A DNA stretch of 64,000 bases from CAXXXW01 sp963665555 (GTDB lineage: Bacteria; Pseudomonadota; Alphaproteobacteria; Thalassobaculales; Thalassobaculaceae): positions 558,001 through 622,000 of the forward strand of contig OY762308.1 in assembly GCA_963665555.2 (NCBI GenBank), read 5' to 3'. Below, one piece after another: positions 36,644-46,200 of this stretch. Below the pieces are notes generated by a model. That model had not been told where the DNA came from and ran no database searches. It saw nothing but the letters and a program-made list of their open reading frames with translations. How positions within the stretch are numbered: position 1 is the stretch's first letter; every line of letters starts with the position of its first letter. The position numbers and the translations under genes were made by a program.

Positions 36644-37740
36644 GCTCCACCTCCCGTCGGCGGCGCCGGCGGCGCCTCGGCCAGTCGAGGATAGGCGTTT
36701 TTCGGGTTGTCCACCATGATTTTGCGCGCCAGCGCCGGCCCGATCCCGTCGGGCAGCGCGTCGGTCCCGTCGAACTGCCAGTGCGGGTAGTCGGTCGAGA
36801 ACAGCAGCATCTCGTCCGAGCCGAAATGCTCCATCAGCCGCTCGACCGCGGCGGGATCGGCCGGCCCGTCGAAGGGCTGCAGCGTGAGGCGGATATGCTC
36901 GCGGACGATCTCGGAGGGCGGGCGGTCCACCCAGGGGGTTTCCGCCCGCAGCCCGCGCCAGAACTTGTCGAGCCGCCAGAGATGGGCCGGCAGCCAAGCC
37001 GCGCCGGACTCGGCCAGCACCACCTTGAGGTCCGGGAACCTGGCGAACACGCCCTCGCACACCAGCGAGGAGACCGTGTTGTGGAAGGCCGCCGCCTGGG
37101 CCGTGTAATCCTCCGCGTAGTAGGACGGCCAGCCGACGGAGGTCACCGGGTGCTTGTAGGCGCTGCCCGCGTGGACGCAGACCGCGAGTCGGTGGCGCGC
37201 GGCCGCCGCGTAGATCGGCCAGTAGAGGCGCCGGCCCAGCGGGTTCTCGTCCATCGTCAGCATCAGCACGGCGACGAAACGGCTGTCGCCGGCCCAGCGC
37301 TCGATCTCCGCCGCCGCCAGTTCGGGGCTTTGCGTCGGCACGACGATGGAGGCGCGCAGGCGCGGGTCGCGGTCCAGCATCTCCGCCGCCATCCAGGCGT
37401 TCACGGCGCGGGCGAAGGCGGCGGCGAGGTCCTCGCTCATCAGCAGCTGCACGCCGTAGAGGCAGTTGCACACGGCGAGGCTCGTCGCGAAGGGGTCGAG
37501 CGCCTGGGCCGCGACGGTCGCCGCGTCCGCCGCCGGGCGGCCCCGGTCCGGGCGCCAGTCCGGCCGCGCCGTCAGCGGCGCGTTGGCGGGATAGGCGATG
37601 GTCTCCAGTTCGTGGACGCCGCGCTGGACGATCGAATCGCGCCAGTGGTCGGCCATGTGCGGCAGCAGCGCCGCGATGTTCGGGACCGAGGGGTGGATGT
37701 CGCAGTCGATCGCGCCGGCGGTGGCGGGCGTCGGCGTCAT
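36640..37740 (-). CDS. amidohydrolase family protein (ACMSD-like), copy 2
   Basis: A 366-residue paralogue of copy 1. Motifs are IDCDIHPS near residue 12, VCVHAGSAYKHPV in mid-barrel and FSTDYPHWQFDG near the C terminus. The region FARFPDLKVVLAESGAAWLP corresponds to that in copy 1, but the loops differ, so the two may act on different substrates or steps. The start at 37740 overlaps the cupin stop by 4 bp. Three genes in a row with ATGA overlaps (cupin, copy 2, copy 1) mark this as a true operon. Decarboxylase or hydrolase chemistry is inferred from family. Confidence 0.85.
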   Translation of the reverse strand: MTPTPATAGAIDCDIHPSVPNIAALLPHMADHWRDSIVQRGVHELETIAYPANAPLTARPDWRPDRGRPAADAATVAAQALDPFATSLAVCNCLYGVQLLMSEDLAAAFARAVNAWMAAEMLDRDPRLRASIVVPTQSPELAAAEIERWAGDSRFVAVLMLTMDENPLGRRLYWPIYAAAARHRLAVCVHAGSAYKHPVTSVGWPSYYAEDYTAQAAAFHNTVSSLVCEGVFARFPDLKVVLAESGAAWLPAHLWRLDKFWRGLRAETPWVDRPPSEIVREHIRLTLQPFDGPADPAAVERLMEHFGSDEMLLFSTDYPHWQFDGTDALPDGIGPALARKIMVDNPKNAYPRLAEAPPAPPTGGGA

Positions 37741-38201
37741 CGGCGCGCCGCCCCCGCGCCCGGCCCGTCGAGCGCGGGACCGGGCGCCGGATAACCGTCC
37801 GCGTCGCTCTCGCCGTCCAGGTAGTTCACGACGCGCCTCGGGCTGTGGTGGATGCCGAGCAGGCGCATCGGCCGGTCGCCCGCGGCGCGGAAGGCGTGCG
37901 GAACGTTCGCCGGCAGCGCGATACAGTCCCCGGCCTTGAGCGAAATCGGCGCGTCCTCCCCGCCTTGCAGCCACGCCTCCGCCTCGCCCTCGACGATGAA
38001 GAGCAGTTCGACATAGGGGTGGGAGTGCATCGGCGCCTCGTAGCCCGGCGCGGAGGTCTGCACGCCGGCGCGGATCGGCGTCTCGCCGTCGCCGATCAGG
38101 AGCCGGTAATCCGCCAGCGGCCCGAAGGAGACCGGCTCGGCCTCCGCCAGCCGCCCCACCTTCGCCGTCGCCGCCTCCGGCGCGGCCATTCCGTTTTCCA
38201 T
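37737..38201 (-). CDS. cupin domain-containing protein
   Basis: A 154-residue single-domain cupin. Motif 1 is APMHSHPYVELLFIVEGEAEAW, with metal-binding His and Glu residues; motif 2 is PANVPHAFRAAGD. The rest is a short N-terminal extension and a Pro/Gly-rich C terminus. Such proteins can be dioxygenases, isomerases or metabolite sensors; the full metal-ligand set favours a metal-dependent enzyme. Start ATG 38201 was chosen over the Met five codons on because of the better upstream GGGAGGG site. It overlaps the next gene by 4 bp and follows the TauD gene by 47 bp. Confidence 0.83.
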   Translation of the reverse strand: MENGMAAPEAATAKVGRLAEAEPVSFGPLADYRLLIGDGETPIRAGVQTSAPGYEAPMHSHPYVELLFIVEGEAEAWLQGGEDAPISLKAGDCIALPANVPHAFRAAGDRPMRLLGIHHSPRRVVNYLDGESDADGYPAPGPALDGPGAGAARR

Positions 38202-38248
38202 CTCTCCCTCCCCTCCGTTGCGCCGCGCCGCCGCGCGCCGCCCGCGCG

Positions 38249-39121
38249 TCAGAACGGCCGGTCGCCGCGGACCACGACGCGGTGGACCGCGCGTTTCTCG
38301 ACCGCCGCGTCGTAGGGTTCGACGCAGTGCATGGTGCAGCGGTTGTCCCACATCAGCACGTCGTCCACTTGCCATTCGTGGCGGTGGATGTATTCCGGCC
38401 GCGTCGCGTGCGCCTCCAGTTCGGCCAGCAGCGCCGCGCCCTCGCCGGCCGGCCAGCCGGCGATGTGGCTCGCGTGGTTGCCGATATAGAGCGCCTTGCG
38501 CCCGGTTTCGGGATGGGTGCGCACCACCGGGTGCTCGACCGGCGGCGCGGCGGCCGTCTCCTCCGCCGTCGCCGGGCGCTCGCCCGACTTGAGGCGGGAC
38601 GCGCCCCAGTCGTGGACCGCGCGCAGCCCGGCGATCCGGGCTTTCGTCTCCTCCGGCAGGTCGTCCCAGGCGCGCGCCATGTCTGCGAACAGCGTGTCGC
38701 CGCCGCGCCGCGCGATGGCGGGCGAGCGCAGCACGGTCGTGAGCGAGGGCGTCGCGATGTAGGACTTGTCGGTGTGCCAGACCAGCGTCCCCTTCTCCGG
38801 ATGGACGCCGGTGGCGCGGCCGTCCTCCGCCACGTTGGAGAACACCTGCACTTTCGGGCGGGTCTTGTGGCGGGTTTGCCGGTTGATGTGGCCTTCGAGT
38901 TCGCCGAACCGGGCGGCGAAGGCCTGGTGCGACTCGTCGTCGAGCGCGTGGCCGCGGAACACCAGCACCTTGTGGGCGAGGAAGGCGCGGTGGACGGCGG
39001 AGAACTGCGCGTCGTCGAGGCCGCGCGCCAGATCGACGCCGGAGATTTCGGCGGCGAACCCGCCGGGATACGGCGCGACCTCCACGCCGCCGGGAGCCTC
39101 GACCGTGGCGGCGTCGGGCAT
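38249..39121 (-). CDS. TauD/TfdA family Fe(II)/2-oxoglutarate-dependent dioxygenase
   Basis: A 290-residue oxygenase. The facial triad is H116-x-D118 in WHTDKSY and H265 in RCTMHCVEPY, with the 2-oxoglutarate-binding Arg at R281 in HRVVVRGDRP. All needed residues are present, so activity is likely. TauD-type enzymes hydroxylate taurine, alkyl sulfates, 2,4-D and many other small acids, so the substrate cannot be named. It lies between the cupin and the FAD oxidoreductase genes of the cluster. Start ATG 39121 is preceded by GGAGG. Confidence 0.9.
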   Translation of the reverse strand: MPDAATVEAPGGVEVAPYPGGFAAEISGVDLARGLDDAQFSAVHRAFLAHKVLVFRGHALDDESHQAFAARFGELEGHINRQTRHKTRPKVQVFSNVAEDGRATGVHPEKGTLVWHTDKSYIATPSLTTVLRSPAIARRGGDTLFADMARAWDDLPEETKARIAGLRAVHDWGASRLKSGERPATAEETAAAPPVEHPVVRTHPETGRKALYIGNHASHIAGWPAGEGAALLAELEAHATRPEYIHRHEWQVDDVLMWDNRCTMHCVEPYDAAVEKRAVHRVVVRGDRPF

Positions 39122-39267
39122 GGCGTTCCTCCGTTTTCCATGGCGGTCCGGTCGCGCGATCCTACCAGAGGCGCGCGGCGGCGGCGCGGGCGGCGCGGGG
39201 CCGGGGGCGAGGAATCGCCCTCGTGATGCCCCGCCGGCCCGCCGCCCGCGCCGGCCCGCGCCGCCGC

Positions 39268-40575
39268 TCAGCCCATCACGGAAAAGCTGCTGCGCGCCTC
39301 GACCTCCCGCTTGCGCGAGAAGCACGATGTGTCGATCTCGCGCCCGGTCAGCTCCAGGAGGTGGCGGTAGGGGCGCGCGTCGTGGTCGTTCCCGGCCTCG
39401 CACCAGTCGATCAGCCCGGCCATCAGCCGCGCCGCGCTGACGGCGTTCTTGAACTGGTTGCCGCTGGTTCCGACGGCCATGTAGAAGCCCCCCGGCGCGC
39501 CCCGGTCGTAGATCGGCAGCCAGTCGTCGGAAACATCGTAGAGGTCCACCACGCCGCGCGGCCGGGGCGAGACGCGCAGCGCCGGCGCGCGCTGGGCGTA
39601 GCGCCAGGCCTGCGCCATCGCCTGGTCGGTGAGGTCGCGGTTGTAGTCGTCGGGATCGACCGTCTCGCGCGGGTCGCAGTCCGGCAGTTCGCTGGCCACC
39701 AGGATGGCGTTGCCCGTGTCGGGGCGGACGGCGCAGCCGATGTCGGCGTCGAACACCACCAGCCCATCGCGCTCGAAATCGACGCCGGGCGGCGCCGGGA
39801 GGTGCGCGACTTCCTGGCGGACCGGCCGGGTCGAGATGTTCATGTCGGCGTCCGCGCCCGCCATCCGGTTGACGGCGGCGGAATGCGGGCCGGCGACGTT
39901 GACGACGACCGGCGCGGCGATCCGCGTTCCGTCGTCCAGCGCGACGCCGGCGACCCGGCCGCCCTCGACGGCGATTTCGACGACCTCGCGGTTGAACAGG
40001 AATTCGCCGCCCGCCGCCTCCGCCGCGAGGCGCAGGTTGTGGGCGGCGAGTTGCGGGTCGCCCACATAGCCCGCCGTCGGGAAATACACCGCGCCCTCCA
40101 GCGTCCCGCCGGCGGGCCGGCCGAAATCCGGGTCGTCGAAGGACCGGGGCGGCGCGAAACGGTCCATCCGGCACATCGGCAGCCGCGCCGCCACCCGCGC
40201 CGCGTCCCAGTGCTCGTGCGGCACGCCGAGGGTTTCGAGATGCGCCAGCGCGGCCTCCAGATGGCCGTCGTCGCCGGTCTTCATCACCAGGCAGCCGCAG
40301 TCGCGGAACACGGCGAGGCCGCGCTCGTCCGCCGCGCCGCCGATATGCCCGGCCCAGCGCTTCCAGTGCAGATACCCCTCGTGGGCCAGCGCCACGCCCT
40401 CGACGGTGGAGTAGTGGACGCGCACGATGCCGCAGGAACTGGCGGTCGGCCCGTAGCCCGCCGCCGGCAGCCGGTCGATGTTGAGCGCGCGCCGCCCGCC
40501 GCGCGCCAGCTCCAGCCCGATCGACGCGCCGATCGCGCCCGCCCCGATCACGATCGCGTCGTAACTCCGCTCCAT
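39268..40575 (-). CDS. FAD-dependent oxidoreductase (DAO family)
   Basis: A 435-residue flavoprotein of the DAO family, which oxidises amines and amino acids (sarcosine oxidase, glycine oxidase and others). The dinucleotide-binding motif VIGAGAIGASIGLELA lies at about 9-24. The central region holds VNVAGPHSAAVNRMAG, and the C-terminal MAVGTSGNQFKNAV contributes to the FAD site. It is the first gene of the minus-strand catabolic cluster, separated by 146 bp from the TauD gene, and divergent from malate synthase. The intervening region to malate synthase is about 100 bp and should carry both promoters. Confidence 0.87.
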   Translation of the reverse strand: MERSYDAIVIGAGAIGASIGLELARGGRRALNIDRLPAAGYGPTASSCGIVRVHYSTVEGVALAHEGYLHWKRWAGHIGGAADERGLAVFRDCGCLVMKTGDDGHLEAALAHLETLGVPHEHWDAARVAARLPMCRMDRFAPPRSFDDPDFGRPAGGTLEGAVYFPTAGYVGDPQLAAHNLRLAAEAAGGEFLFNREVVEIAVEGGRVAGVALDDGTRIAAPVVVNVAGPHSAAVNRMAGADADMNISTRPVRQEVAHLPAPPGVDFERDGLVVFDADIGCAVRPDTGNAILVASELPDCDPRETVDPDDYNRDLTDQAMAQAWRYAQRAPALRVSPRPRGVVDLYDVSDDWLPIYDRGAPGGFYMAVGTSGNQFKNAVSAARLMAGLIDWCEAGNDHDARPYRHLLELTGREIDTSCFSRKREVEARSSFSVMG

Positions 40576-40610
40576 CCCCCGCCTCCCGTTCCCGCGCCGG
40601 CGAAACCCGC

Positions 40611-40638
40611 TTGCAAAATATCGCGGCGGCCCTAGAAA
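40611..40638 (+). promoter_or_regulatory. predicted malate synthase promoter
   Basis: TTGCAA (40611-40616) and TAGAAA (40633-40638) are spaced 16 bp. Transcription would start near 40645, which supports the start codon at 40677 and rules out an in-frame ATG at 40611. Confidence 0.45.
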
Positions 40639-40676
40639 AGCGCCATTCCTTTCGCGCGGGGCCCGGGATCGAGGAC

Positions 40677-42881
40677 ATGACGAAGAGGATCGCGGCCGGC
40701 GGCCTGCAAGTCGCCGAGGAGCTTTACCGTTTCGTGAACGAGGACGCCCTGCCGGGGACCGGCCTCGACGCCGAACGGGTGTGGACGGCGTTCGGCGCCA
40801 TCGTGCGCGACCTCGCGCCGGAGAACCGGGCGCTGCTGGCGCGGCGCGAGGAGTTGCAAGCGCGGATCGACGCCTGGCACCGCGCGAACCGGGCCAATGG
40901 CGGCGGCGCGCCCGATCCCGCCGCCCACCGGGCGTTCCTCGCCGAAATCGGCTACCTGTCGGAGGAGGGGCCGGATTTCGAGGTCGCGACCGCCGGCGTG
41001 GACGACGAGATCGCGCATGTCGCCGGCCCGCAGCTGGTGGTCCCGTCGATGAACGCGCGCTACGCGCTCAACGCCGCCAACGCGCGGTGGGGCAGCCTGT
41101 ACGACGCGCTCTACGGCACCGACGCGATCGACGAGGCCGAGGGGCGGACGCGCGGCCCCGGCTACAACCCGGTCCGGGGCGCCGCCGCGATCGCCTGGGG
41201 CCGGTCCTTCCTCGACACCGCCGCGCCGCTCGCCGAGGGGAGCCACGCCGACGCCGCCGGCTACCGGGTCGAGGACGGCCGGCTGGCCGTGGACCGGGCC
41301 GGCGCGGGGCCGGCCGGGCTGGCCGATCCGGGCAAGCTCGCCGGCTGGCGCGGCGATCCGGGCGCGCCCTCGGCCGTCCTGCTGCGCAACAACGGCCTGC
41401 ACATCGAGATTTCCATCGACCGCGCGCATCCGGTCGGCCGGGACGACGCGGCCGGCGTCGCCGACATCCTGGTCGAGGCGGCGGTGACCACGATTATCGA
41501 CTGCGAGGATTCGGTCGCCGCCGTGGACGCCGAAGACAAGGTGCTGGCCTACGCCAACTGGCTCGGCCTGATGCGGGGCGACCTCGCTTGCGTCTTCGAG
41601 AAGGACGGCCGCGAGGTCCGCCGCGCGCTGAACCCGGACCGGGCGTACACGGCGCCGGACGGCTCGGCGCTGGTCCTGCACGGCCGCTCGCTGATGCTGG
41701 TGCGCAATGTCGGCCACCTGATGACCACGCCGGCGATCCTCGACGCCGAGGGGAACGAGGTCCCGGAAGGGCTGATGGACGCGATGTTCACCGCGCTCGT
41801 CGCCATGCACGACCTGCGCCGGACCGGGCCGGCGGTCAACAGCCGCGCCGGCTCGGTCTATATCGTGAAGCCGAAGATGCACGGCCCCGAGGAGGTCGCG
41901 TTCACGGACCGGACGCTGGCGCGGGTGGAGGAGGCGCTCGGCCTCGCGCCGAACACGCTCAAGGTCGGCATCATGGACGAGGAGCGGCGCACCACCGTCA
42001 ACCTGAAGGAGTGCATCCGGGCGGCGCGGGCGCGGGTCGCCTTCATCAACACCGGCTTCCTCGACCGCACCGGCGACGAGATCCACACCGCGATGGAGGC
42101 CGGCCCGATGATCCGCAAGGCGGACATGCGCCAGGCCGCCTGGATCCGCGCCTACGAAGACTGGAACGTCGATATCGGCCTCTCCTGCGGCCTCAGGGGC
42201 CGGGCGCAGATCGGCAAGGGCATGTGGGCGATGCCGGACCTGATGGCCGCCATGCTGGAGCAGAAGATCGGCCATCCGATGGCCGGCGCGAACACCGCCT
42301 GGGTGCCGTCGCCCACCGCCGCGACGCTGCACGCCACGCACTACCACCGGGTCGACGTGGCGGCGCGCCAGGAGGCGCTCGGCTCCCGGCCGCGCGCCAG
42401 CCTCGACGACATCCTCGCCATCCCGGTCGCGGAGCGGCCGAACTGGACGCCGGAGGAAATCCAGCGCGAACTCGACAACAACGCCCAGGGCATCCTCGGC
42501 TATGTCGTGCGCTGGGTGGACCAGGGGATCGGCTGCTCCAAGGTCCCGGACATCGACGAGGTGGGCCTGATGGAGGACCGCGCGACCTGCCGCATCTCCA
42601 GCCAGCACATCGCCAACTGGCTGCGCCACGGCGTCTGCGGCGAGGACCAGGCGATGGAGACGCTCGAGCGCATGGCCGCCGTGGTGGACCGCCAGAACGC
42701 CGGCGACCCGGCCTACCGGCCGATGGCGCCCGGCTTCGACGGCCCGGCCTTCGCCGCCGCCCGCGACCTGGTCTTCGACGGCCGCGAACTGCCGAGCGGC
42801 TACACCGAGCCGCCGCTGCACCGCCGCCGGCTGGAGCGCAAGGCGGCCGACGCCCCGCCGTCCCGGGCGGGCCGGCCCTAA
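40677..42881 (+). CDS. glcB: malate synthase G
   Basis: A 734-residue single-chain malate synthase of the G isoform, which condenses glyoxylate with acetyl-CoA. Characteristic blocks are SVAAVDAEDKVLAYANWLGLM, AGSVYIVKPKMHGPEEV, IMDEERRTTVNLKECI and the MRQAAWIRAYEDWNVDIG region. The C-terminal catalytic stretch DNNAQGILGYVVRWVDQG is also complete. I chose ATG 40677 (MTKRIAAGG) because an upstream in-frame ATG overlaps the predicted promoter. It consumes glyoxylate, a product of glycolate or betaine-derived glycine metabolism. The 3' neighbour, DUF1330, may share its transcript. Confidence 0.95.
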   Translation: MTKRIAAGGLQVAEELYRFVNEDALPGTGLDAERVWTAFGAIVRDLAPENRALLARREELQARIDAWHRANRANGGGAPDPAAHRAFLAEIGYLSEEGPDFEVATAGVDDEIAHVAGPQLVVPSMNARYALNAANARWGSLYDALYGTDAIDEAEGRTRGPGYNPVRGAAAIAWGRSFLDTAAPLAEGSHADAAGYRVEDGRLAVDRAGAGPAGLADPGKLAGWRGDPGAPSAVLLRNNGLHIEISIDRAHPVGRDDAAGVADILVEAAVTTIIDCEDSVAAVDAEDKVLAYANWLGLMRGDLACVFEKDGREVRRALNPDRAYTAPDGSALVLHGRSLMLVRNVGHLMTTPAILDAEGNEVPEGLMDAMFTALVAMHDLRRTGPAVNSRAGSVYIVKPKMHGPEEVAFTDRTLARVEEALGLAPNTLKVGIMDEERRTTVNLKECIRAARARVAFINTGFLDRTGDEIHTAMEAGPMIRKADMRQAAWIRAYEDWNVDIGLSCGLRGRAQIGKGMWAMPDLMAAMLEQKIGHPMAGANTAWVPSPTAATLHATHYHRVDVAARQEALGSRPRASLDDILAIPVAERPNWTPEEIQRELDNNAQGILGYVVRWVDQGIGCSKVPDIDEVGLMEDRATCRISSQHIANWLRHGVCGEDQAMETLERMAAVVDRQNAGDPAYRPMAPGFDGPAFAAARDLVFDGRELPSGYTEPPLHRRRLERKAADAPPSRAGRP

Positions 42882-42907
42882 ACCCCGAACCCCTAAGGAG
42901 CCGTCGA

Positions 42908-43216
42908 ATGCCCAAGGGCTACTGGATCGCGCGGGTGGACGTGCACGACCCCGACGCCTACAGGAAGTATATCGAGGCCAACGCCGAACCCTTCGCCCTC
43001 TACGGCGCGCGCTTCCTGGTGCGCGGCGGCGGGCGCGAGGTGAAGGAGGGGACGCCGCGCTCGCGCGACGTGGTGCTGGAGTTCGAGAGCCTCCAGCGCG
43101 CGCTCGAATGCTACGACTCGCCCGAGTACCGGCGCGCCAAGGCGCTGCGCGACCCGGTCTCCGAGGGCGACATGATCATCGTCGAGGGCTACGACGGGCC
43201 GCAGCCGGGGGCGTGA
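42908..43216 (+). CDS. DUF1330 domain-containing protein
   Basis: A 102-residue ferredoxin-like-fold protein of the DUF1330 family. It opens with KGYWIARVDVHDPDAYRKYI and ends with the usual RAKALRDPVSEGDMIIVEG. Function is unknown in the family. A CTAAGGAG ribosome site lies 8 bp before ATG 42908, and the gap to malate synthase is 26 bp. No metal or catalytic motif is obvious. Confidence 0.88.
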   Translation: MPKGYWIARVDVHDPDAYRKYIEANAEPFALYGARFLVRGGGREVKEGTPRSRDVVLEFESLQRALECYDSPEYRRAKALRDPVSEGDMIIVEGYDGPQPGA

Positions 43217-43247
43217 GCCGGCCGCCCCGCCGCCGGGAGGCCGCGCC

Positions 43248-46200
43248 ATGCATCTCGAACCGCGCCTGTGGAGCTTCACGCGGGGCGTTCGCGGCCGCAT
43301 CTTCTTCTCGATGTCGGTCGGCCTCGTCGCGGCCGGGCTGGGCGTGGCCCGGCTGGCGCTGCTCGGCTGGCTGATCGGGCGGGTGTTCGCGGGCGACTCG
43401 CTGGCCGAACTCGCGGCGCCGGCGGCGGCCATCGCCGCCGTCATGGTGCTGCGCGGCGCCTTCGAGCACTGGCGCACGATGACGGCGCACCGGACGGCGG
43501 CCATCGTCCAGAAACGGCTGCGCCGCCACCTGTTCGACCGCATCGCCGCGCTCGGCCCGTCCCACGCCGCGCGGCGGCGCTCCGGCGCGTTGACGCTTTC
43601 GCTGGTCGACGGGGTGGAGCAGCTCGAAACCTATTTCGGCCAGTACCTGCCGCAGCTGATGGTCTCGGCGCTGACGCCGGTGCTGATCTTCGCCTTCGTC
43701 GCCTGGATCGACCTGCCGGTCGCCGCCGTGCTGTTCGGCTTCGCGATGGCGGCGCTGCTGCTGCCGGCGTTGTGGCACAAGTTCGACGTCGCCAATTCGC
43801 GCGTGCGGCAGACCGCCTATGCCGGGTTCGCGGCCGAGTTCCTCGATTCGGTCCAGGGCCTGGCGACGCTGAAGGCCTTCGGGCAGAGCGGGCCGCGCGC
43901 CGACATGCTGGAGACCCGGGCGCGGGACCTGTTCCGCCGCACCATGTGGGTGCTCGGAACGAACGTGCTCGCCCGCGGGATCACCGACTGCTCGATCGCG
44001 ATCGGCGCCGCCGCCGCGCTGGTCCTCGGCGCGAGCCGTGTGCAGTCGGGCGAGATGGAGCTGACCGGCCTGCTCGTCGTGCTGATGATGGGGGTGGAGA
44101 TTTTCCGCCCGATGCGCGACCTGCGCTCGGTGCTGCACCAGGGCATGGTCGGCATGTCGGCGGCCCAGGGCATCTACGAAATCCTCGACGCCGAGGCGGA
44201 TGTGAAGGACGCGCCGCCGGCGCCGGCGGGCGCGGCGCCGGAACCCTCCATCGCCTTCGAGCGCGTCGTGTTCCGCTATCCGGGCGCGCGGCGGCTGGTC
44301 CATCGCGGGCTGGACTTCGCCGTCCGGCCGGGGGAGCGGGTCGGCGTCGTCGGCCCCAGCGGCTGCGGCAAGTCCTCGATCGTGCGCCTGCTGCTGCGCT
44401 TCTTCGACCCGGAGGAGGGGCGCGTCCTGCTGGGCGGCCTCGACCTCCGGGAGACGAGCTTCGCGCGGATCCGCCAGCGCGTCGCGGTCGTCAACCAGGA
44501 CACGTTCCTGTTCCACGGCACGGTGGGCGAGAACATCCGCATGGGCCGGCCGGACGCCAGCGACGCCGAGGTGGCCGAGGCCGCGCGGGCGGCCAACATC
44601 CACGGCTTCGTCGAGACCCTGCCCCAGGGCTACGACACCATCGTCGGCGAGAAGGGGATCAAGCTCTCCGGCGGCCAGCGCCAGCGCGTCGCCATCGCGC
44701 GGGCGCTGCTGCGCGACGCGCCGATCCTGGTGCTGGACGAGGCGCTCTCGGCCGTGGACGCCGAGAACGAGGCGGTCATCCAGGAGGCGCTGGACCGGCT
44801 GATGCGCGGGCGCACGACGCTGGTCCTCGCCCACCGCCTGTCCAGCGTGATCGGCTGCGACCGCATCCTCGCCCTCGACGGCGGGCTGGTGGCCGAGGCC
44901 GGGACGCACGCCGAGCTTCTGGCGGCGGGCGGCGTGTACGCGAGGCTGATGCGCGAGCAGGCGCGCGAGGCGGAGGCGCCCGACGGCCCGCTCGGCCCGG
45001 CGCCCGCCCGCCCCGGCCGCGCCGGGGAGGGGGCCGGCGCGCCGTCCCTCGCCGCCGCCGACGCCGCCGGCGAAGGCCTGCCGCAGCCGCCGACCGAGGG
45101 CGTGATCGCGGCCGAGGGGCTGAACTGGGCGCAGGTCGTCGCCGTGCTGATGCGCGTCGTCCTGCCCTGGAAGGGCCGGCTGGCGATGACCTTCCTCTTC
45201 GGCGTCGCGCGCGTGCTCGCCTTCATCGGCGTCGGCGCGGCGAGCGCGCTGATCGTGCTGGCCTTGAAGAACGGACAGCCCTACGACCACCTGCTGGTCT
45301 GGCTGTGGACGCTGGCCCCGCTGGCCGGCATCCTGCACTGGCTCGAATCCTGGGTGGCGCACGACATGGCGTTCCGCCTGCTGGCGGAGATGCGGGTGGA
45401 CGCCTTCCGCAAGCTCGACGCGCTCGCGCCCGCCTATCTCGCGCGCCGGCGCACCGGCGACCTGATGAACCTCGCCACGCACGACATCGAACTGATCGAG
45501 TACTTCTTCGCCCACACGGTCGCGCCGGCCTTCGTGGCGGCGCTGGTGCCGGCGCTGGTGCTGGCGGTGCTGGGGATGGAGAGCGTCTGGATCGCCGCCG
45601 CGCTCGCGCCCTTCCTCGTCGCGGCCGGCCTCGGCCCGTTCCTGATGCGCGGGCGGGTGGACCGGCTCGGCTCGCGGTCGCGCGAGGCGGCGGGCGAACT
45701 CGGCGCCTACGCGGTCGATTCGGTGCAGGGCCTGGCCGAGATCGTCTCCTTCCAGGACGAGCGCCGCCGCGCCGACGGGTTCGACCGGCTGGCCGACCGC
45801 CATATCGCGCTGCGCCTGCCGTTCTTCGGCGAACTGACGCTGCAGCAGAGCGCGCTGGAGGCGATCACCGGCCTCGGCGGCCTCGCGGTGGTGGTTTCGG
45901 GGGCGGCGCTGGCCGAGGCCGGCGCGGTCGATCCGGGCGTGCTGCCGCTGCTCGCCCTGCTGGCGATGGCGGCCTTCCTGCCGGTCTCCGAGATCGCGCA
46001 GATCGGCCGGCAGCTTGCCGACACGCTCGGCGCCGCGCGGCGCTACTACGCCTTGGAGAACGAGCCGGTGCCGGTGCGCGACGGTCCGGGCGCGCCGGCG
46101 GTCCATGCCGGGAGCGGCGCGGGGCTGGCGCTGGAGGGCGCGAGCTTCGCCTATCCGGGCCACTCGCGGCGCGCGCTCGACCGGGCGAGCTTCGAGATCG

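Noticed and set aside
40611..40676. Upstream start for malate synthase
   Set aside because: It would add 22 atypical residues and overlaps the predicted promoter hexamers; ATG 40677 gives the normal N terminus.
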